DNA of 64,000 bases from Gigaspora rosea (Eukaryota; Glomeromycota; Glomeromycetes; Diversisporales; Gigasporaceae): assembly GCA_003550325.1 (NCBI GenBank), contig QKWP01001943.1, forward strand, positions 1-64,000, written 5' to 3'. This document shows, one piece after another, positions 59,887-64,000 of this stretch; within the stretch, counting starts at the first letter, position 1; each line of letters starts with the position of its first letter. The notes below the pieces were generated by a model that searched no databases, was not told the origin of the DNA, and was given only the letters and a program-made list of their open reading frames with translations. A program made the translations under genes and the position numbers.

Positions 59887-60533
59887 CCCTATAAGAAAAG
59901 TGGTCCGGGATCGCACGGGAAAACAGTGTATAGGCACGTGCTATGGGCGGGTTTGCACGTGCATAGTTTGAGTTGGCACGTGAATCGGCGGACCGTGTTG
60001 ATCCGTATACCCGTGCCAATTTAACGTGAAATCATAAATCGTACGTAGCTGATGGCACGCGAATGGATCGGGTAATAAACATAAATTTATGTCCACTTTC
60101 CAATAGAAATTTTATTAGAAGAGGACCTGATATAGTTGGAGTATGTATATATCTTGAAACTAAAGCAGCTGCAAATGTGTAAAATATCCAGAGAGGCCTA
60201 CTTGCGAGTTTTTGAGATATTGCAATTTTTTTTAAAAAAAAATCGGTTCTGATCCTTCGCTCTTATTGTAATCCGAGAAACGAGACGTGTCACTTTTACA
60301 CGTGTCATTCCGTGAAATGAAAACGTGCCATCACGTACAACGTGCATATGCGTGCCATCTTGATGCGTGTGACGTGATATAACATATAACGTGACACCCA
60401 TTACCGTAGTGTGCGTGTCATTTTTAACCGTGACATTCCGTAAAACGTGCATATGCGTGCCACATGATCCATACTATCCCGTGCATATACACGGTTTTCC
60501 CGTGCCATACCCCGAACCACTTTTCTTATAGGG
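59887..60533. mobile_element. CACTA-like (En/Spm) non-autonomous element, 647 bp
   Basis: Ends 'ccctataagaaaagtggtcc' and 'gaaccacttttcttataggg', with a 3-bp duplication AAG (59884-59886 and 60534-60536). The TIR is one base from the CACTATAAGAAA type and the 3-bp duplication fits CACTA. Subterminal 'gcacgtg', 'cgtgcca' and 'cacgggaaaac' repeats in both arms fit En/Spm-style binding sites. The minus-strand frame at 60198-60452 is built from these repeats and is not a gene. Confidence 0.8.
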
Positions 60534-60536
60534 AAG

Positions 60537-61249
60537 AACGGGCAATAATAATTGAATGCTTCAAGTGTCAATCGTACGATTCCTTCGTGTAAGGGGCGAG
60601 TCGATAATATTTAAATGCTTCATATTATTCGTCTCTAAGCAATAATAATATTACGTAATAGAAAGACTTAAGAGATGATTCGTCATATGATTATGTAAAG
60701 CTGGGGTTCGCGTTATCCATCTATACGGCATGATTAAATAAAGTATGATTAAATAAATAAGGAAAATAAAAAATAATATATTTAAGATACAAATAAAGAA
60801 AGATAATCAAAAAAGAAACGTAGTACGGGAGTACGATTAAAAGAAAGTTTAAGGGTGATTGATGTAATGATATCGATCAATCAAAGCAGGGCGAAATAAA
60901 AATTTTAATCTGCAGGGATAACACGTTATTATTAATGACTTGAATAATATACTGTACTATTATTCATAAAGATTGATGAATCTAGTTTCTCATTCTTCTA
61001 GAATTGCCATCTTTAAGGTTTCGTAGGTTCTTGGGGCGGCTTTCATAATTTTTAATTTTATTTTTTATTTTTTGAATGATTCTTTATTATGTTTCTTGTG
61101 TAACTGTCCTAAACTTTTGGATGCAACTGTATGTACATAGATTTTGCATACGTATATCGGGGCTCTCCGTGTAACGCGAATATAAAATTTTTTTTGTGCA
61201 TTTTTTTTTTTTTTTTTTGCGTTTGCGCCAATAAAATTTTTGAATTTAT
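60537..61249. other. Intergenic before kelch unit 4
   Basis: No gene seen. A T-run of 20 lies at about 61200-61219. The minus-strand frame at 61065-61316 crosses that run and the conserved unit edge and is not supported. Confidence 0.4.
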
Positions 61250-61516
61250 AACATTGCTTACAATATACTTTGTCACAGTGATATGTGTAACAAAAATTTT
61301 TCGATAATAAATTCAATAGTGAACACTATTTGTATAATCGATTCAACGTTTGACTTAAGATAAAATTGATTCCGAACATTATCAATATACTGTTCATATT
61401 TCATATTTTAGAATTGTAATCATTGCTGAATAGATCGATGATAATAAAAATTATATATATCATCAAAAGGAAATTGATATAGATATTACATGTCGTCATA
61501 TAAAATATTTTTTAAT
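61250..61516 (+). promoter_or_regulatory. Upstream region of kelch copy 4
   Basis: Matches copies 2 and 3 from 'cagtgatatgtgtaacaaaa' through 'cgataataaattcaatagtg' and 'ttgtataatcgattcaac'. The core 'gatcgatgataataa' plus 'ttatatatatcatcaaaagg' lies at 61434-61471. The unit edge is shorter on the left than in unit 3. Confidence 0.65.
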
Positions 61517-63152
61517 ATGAATTTTTTTCAGAATTTTCAATCTTTTTTGTTGATCATAATTTTATTATTTTCTTTTGTGAATTGTCAAAATATTCCAAAT
61601 CCACGATACGCACAGACTAGTTCGTTAATTGGCAAAAGGCTTTATTTTTTTGGTGGAGATTTTACAACTAATGCTAATGTTAGTATTGCAACAAATGAAG
61701 TTTGGTATCTTGATTTATCGAGTTCATTTAATACTGCAACACCGCCATGGAATAAAGACGTTGGAATGCCAATAGGATATAAACTTGGAACATCATGTGT
61801 TAGTCCTATTGATAATTCTGTTTTTCTTGTTGGTGGAAGGATGTATATTCCAAATACAGGAAATATTAATTTAGGTTCCTCACCAGTACATGTATTTAAT
61901 TCTAATATTTCACTATGGACAACTCCGAATATTATTAATGGTTATAATTCTAGCTTCGAAAAGCGTAATCAAATTCAACCTGTAATTGATAATAATGGGA
62001 AAGTTTATATTTTTGGTGGAACTAACTTTACTGGTCTTGATTCATCATCATTTTTTTATTATAATGATATGAGCATATTAGATACTACTTCTATGACTTG
62101 GTCAACATTAGCCGCATTTACGAATGCACCTCCTCCTCTTTTAACTAATACTGCTACATTATTACCAACTGGCATTATAGTTTATATTGGTGGATTTAAA
62201 AATCTAAATGGATCATTTATGCCTTGGCCTGTTAGTATGAATGAGGTATATATTTTATATGTTATTTTATATTTCGTTACTTAATCTTTTTCTGTAAAAA
62301 ATTTTAATCCTTTCGTTCAAATCAAATATAGATTCAAACTTTTAATACAAAAAATTTTGTTTGGTCTGCTCAAGTATGTATTTACCTTGACATTATTATG
62401 TCTAGTTTTTATTAATTTTATAAATCCAATTTTATTCAGGTGGCTGGTGGTGCTTCTATTGGTTCTCGCATTGCACATTCAGCTGTTTTGAGTATGTTAT
62501 ACTGTATATATTATATATATATTAATGCTAAGCATAAAATCAATATTTATTTTAAATAATTTTTTTTTCATTTAGCACAAAACGGTGAAATTATTATATA
62601 TGGAGGTTCGATATGGGATGATAGAACCATATCAGCAACTCCATATATTGCTAAATTAGATACAAGTTCTTGGATGTGGTCTATTCCGGATTTATCTCTA
62701 AATTCCCCACAACTTTGTTATCATTCTGCTGCATTATACGGAGATTATATGATTATTGCTTTTGGTGACTATTGCGCTATGTTATTATGTTTTTGTCTGT
62801 TTTTAAAAAAATTGTACTTTATCTAAATTTCATATTTTTAGGTCAAATTCCATCTAAGTCTTCGAGTTCTTATTATGCACTCAGTAATAATCTTTATATA
62901 CTTGATATCAAAAGTTATACCTGGGTCACATCATTTAACCCAAATCAATCTAAAGCACTTCCCCCAACAACAATCCAAACACCTTCTCCAGATAATAATT
63001 TAAAAAATTATTTGTTTATTGGAATTGGTATTGGTGCTGGTATGGTTCTATTAGGTGTTTTTTCTGTTGTTGGATTTTTATTATATAAAAGGAAAAGACA
63101 GAATCAATATCCGAAATCTATTCCAACACCTGGCAATACTGATCGAATTTAA
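61517..63152 (+). CDS. Kelch-repeat type I membrane protein (copy 4)
   Basis: Five exons: 61517-62245, 62332-62373, 62440-62491, 62576-62764 and 62842-63152, all GT/AG, giving 440 aa. Exon 4 is one codon shorter than in copies 2 and 3. The in-frame ATG at 61490 would add nine residues before the signal peptide, so ATG 61517 (MNFFQNFQSFLLIIILLF) is preferred. Blade motifs: LYFFGGD, NEVWYLDLSSS, SVFLVGGRMYIP, VHVFNSNISLWTT, KVYIFGGTN, MSILDTTSMTWSTL, IIVYIGGF, NTKNFVWSAQ, GEIIIYGGSIW, LDTSSWMWSIP, HSAALYGDYMIIAFG and NLYILDIKSYTW. The linker has KALPPTTIQTPSPDNN; the helix is LFIGIGIGAGMVLLGVFSVV; the basic tail YKRKRQNQYPKS ends in PTPGNTDRI. Introns carry a 'tctaat/tctagt' branch-like word. 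No break is seen, and no insertion lies in this copy. Confidence 0.9.
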
Positions 63153-64000
63153 TAATTTATTATTTGAATTAACAGTTGCACATGCGAGGAGATGCAGTAA
63201 AGCTTAATTATTAATATAATTATTATTTACGCTACCATTTTAATTTAACTGTTAATATAATTAAATGAAAATAAAGGTTAAAACACAATTGTATAAATAA
63301 ATAATATCCATACTTACGTATTCTAATAGTAGTATTTAAGTTTATCTTGAGATTATTTTACTGACATTTTCTATAGTAGTAATTCGTATGCATGAATAAC
63401 CTTGCATGATCCTATGCTGTCTTCAAGTAAGTTTATTATTAACTGGAAAATCCTGTTAAATTCCAAAGATTAAAAAATCGCATTAATGTATTTATAAATA
63501 TGATAAAGAACTTTAATTAAAAATATTATTATTTTTTCAATTTATTGTCATTTTCAAGTGGTTACTTATCATATAAATAAAATCTTTTAAATTTAACATC
63601 TTTTCGCAAATTTCCATTCAAAAATAATAATTCAAATGATTTTCTGTTGATATATTAAAATTTAAACAAGTACCCTCATAATCTTGTTATTTATCACGTA
63701 ATATTGCCTACGCGAAAAATATGCTAGCACATCCTATAATCCTAATACCCAACATTTATCAGCCTTATCTTAATCACATGACTTATTCGATAAAGATAAT
63801 ACAGTAGTTCCATCTTACATGATGCAGAATATGTAACAAAATATTATTCAAAAATAACACACTATTGTTAAACATATAGCATATCTTCTATGCTTTATAC
63901 CTCGTAGCAAAATATAAACCAAGTTATAGCTTTGATTAGTATTCTTATTTTATCAGTTTTATAAATAGAAATATATTATGATAAGTGACATAGTATTGAG
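63153..64000. repeat. 3' flank of kelch unit 4, runs off the window
   Basis: Closely matches the flank of unit 1: 'gaggagatgcagtaaagctt', 'aattcgtatgcatga', 'gtcttcaagtaagttta', 'cctacgcgaaaaatatgcta' and 'gacatagtattgag' at the edge. No other feature. Confidence 0.65.

Noticed and set aside
60198-60452. Minus-strand 84-codon His/Thr/Val-rich frame
   Set aside because: Composed of the subterminal repeats of the CACTA-like element.

Overview
The window looks like a nuclear segment of a very AT-rich, transposon-crowded eukaryotic genome. The best fit is an arbuscular mycorrhizal fungus (Glomeromycotina, Rhizophagus-like). The reasons are short AT-rich introns with GTATGT/GTAAAT donors and TTTAG/TTCAG acceptors, an expanded family of secreted/membrane kelch (galactose-oxidase-type beta-propeller) proteins, a PAT/Ngaro-like tyrosine-recombinase retroelement, very many hAT-type insertions, and interstitial CCCTAA runs. 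The organism call is inference; no rRNA, tRNA or housekeeping gene is present to fix it.

Host genes are few. Four dispersed copies of one duplication unit each carry a five-exon gene for a type I membrane protein: signal peptide, about six kelch blades, a variable Pro/Asn/Ser/Thr linker, one transmembrane helix and a short conserved tail. Copies at 14254-16053, 49430-51056 and 61517-63152 have open reading frames when spliced (446, 441 and 440 aa). The copy at 1993-3582 is a pseudogene. A gene-less fifth relic (3' flank only) lies at about 9780-11440. The only other host gene I can support is a two-exon small secreted protein at 7544-8003.

Almost everything between these genes is mobile DNA, mostly non-autonomous and nested. 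Ten insertions have hAT-like ends and 8-bp target duplications: 15522, 26281, 29661, 31116, 32308, 37306, 52900, 54343, 56383 and 58159. One of them (32308-36768) carries a decayed hAT transposase. A 6-kb tyrosine-recombinase retroelement with split direct repeats occupies 17641-23701. Other elements include TA-flanked TIR elements (17772, 20715, 38077, 42852, and two pogo-like ones at 56180 and 56490), a Harbinger-like element at 49129, a CACTA-like element at 59887, foldback elements (5633, 29661, 47906), LTR-like direct repeats at 37-45 kb, and a Ty3/gypsy pol remnant on the minus strand at 53.2-55.4 kb.

Regional layout: 0-1.9 kb decayed repeats; 1.9-5.6 kb kelch pseudogene unit; 5.6-9 kb foldback, MITEs and the secreted-protein gene; 9-13.4 kb relic unit, repeat R1 and a TIR element; 13.8-17.6 kb kelch unit 2; 17.6-23.7 kb retroelement; 23.7-48.6 kb gene-free nested transposons; 48.6-52.3 kb kelch unit 3; 52.3-61.2 kb nested transposons; 61.2-64 kb kelch unit 4. 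Two of the three open kelch copies have been altered by MITEs, one in intron 4 and one in the promoter.
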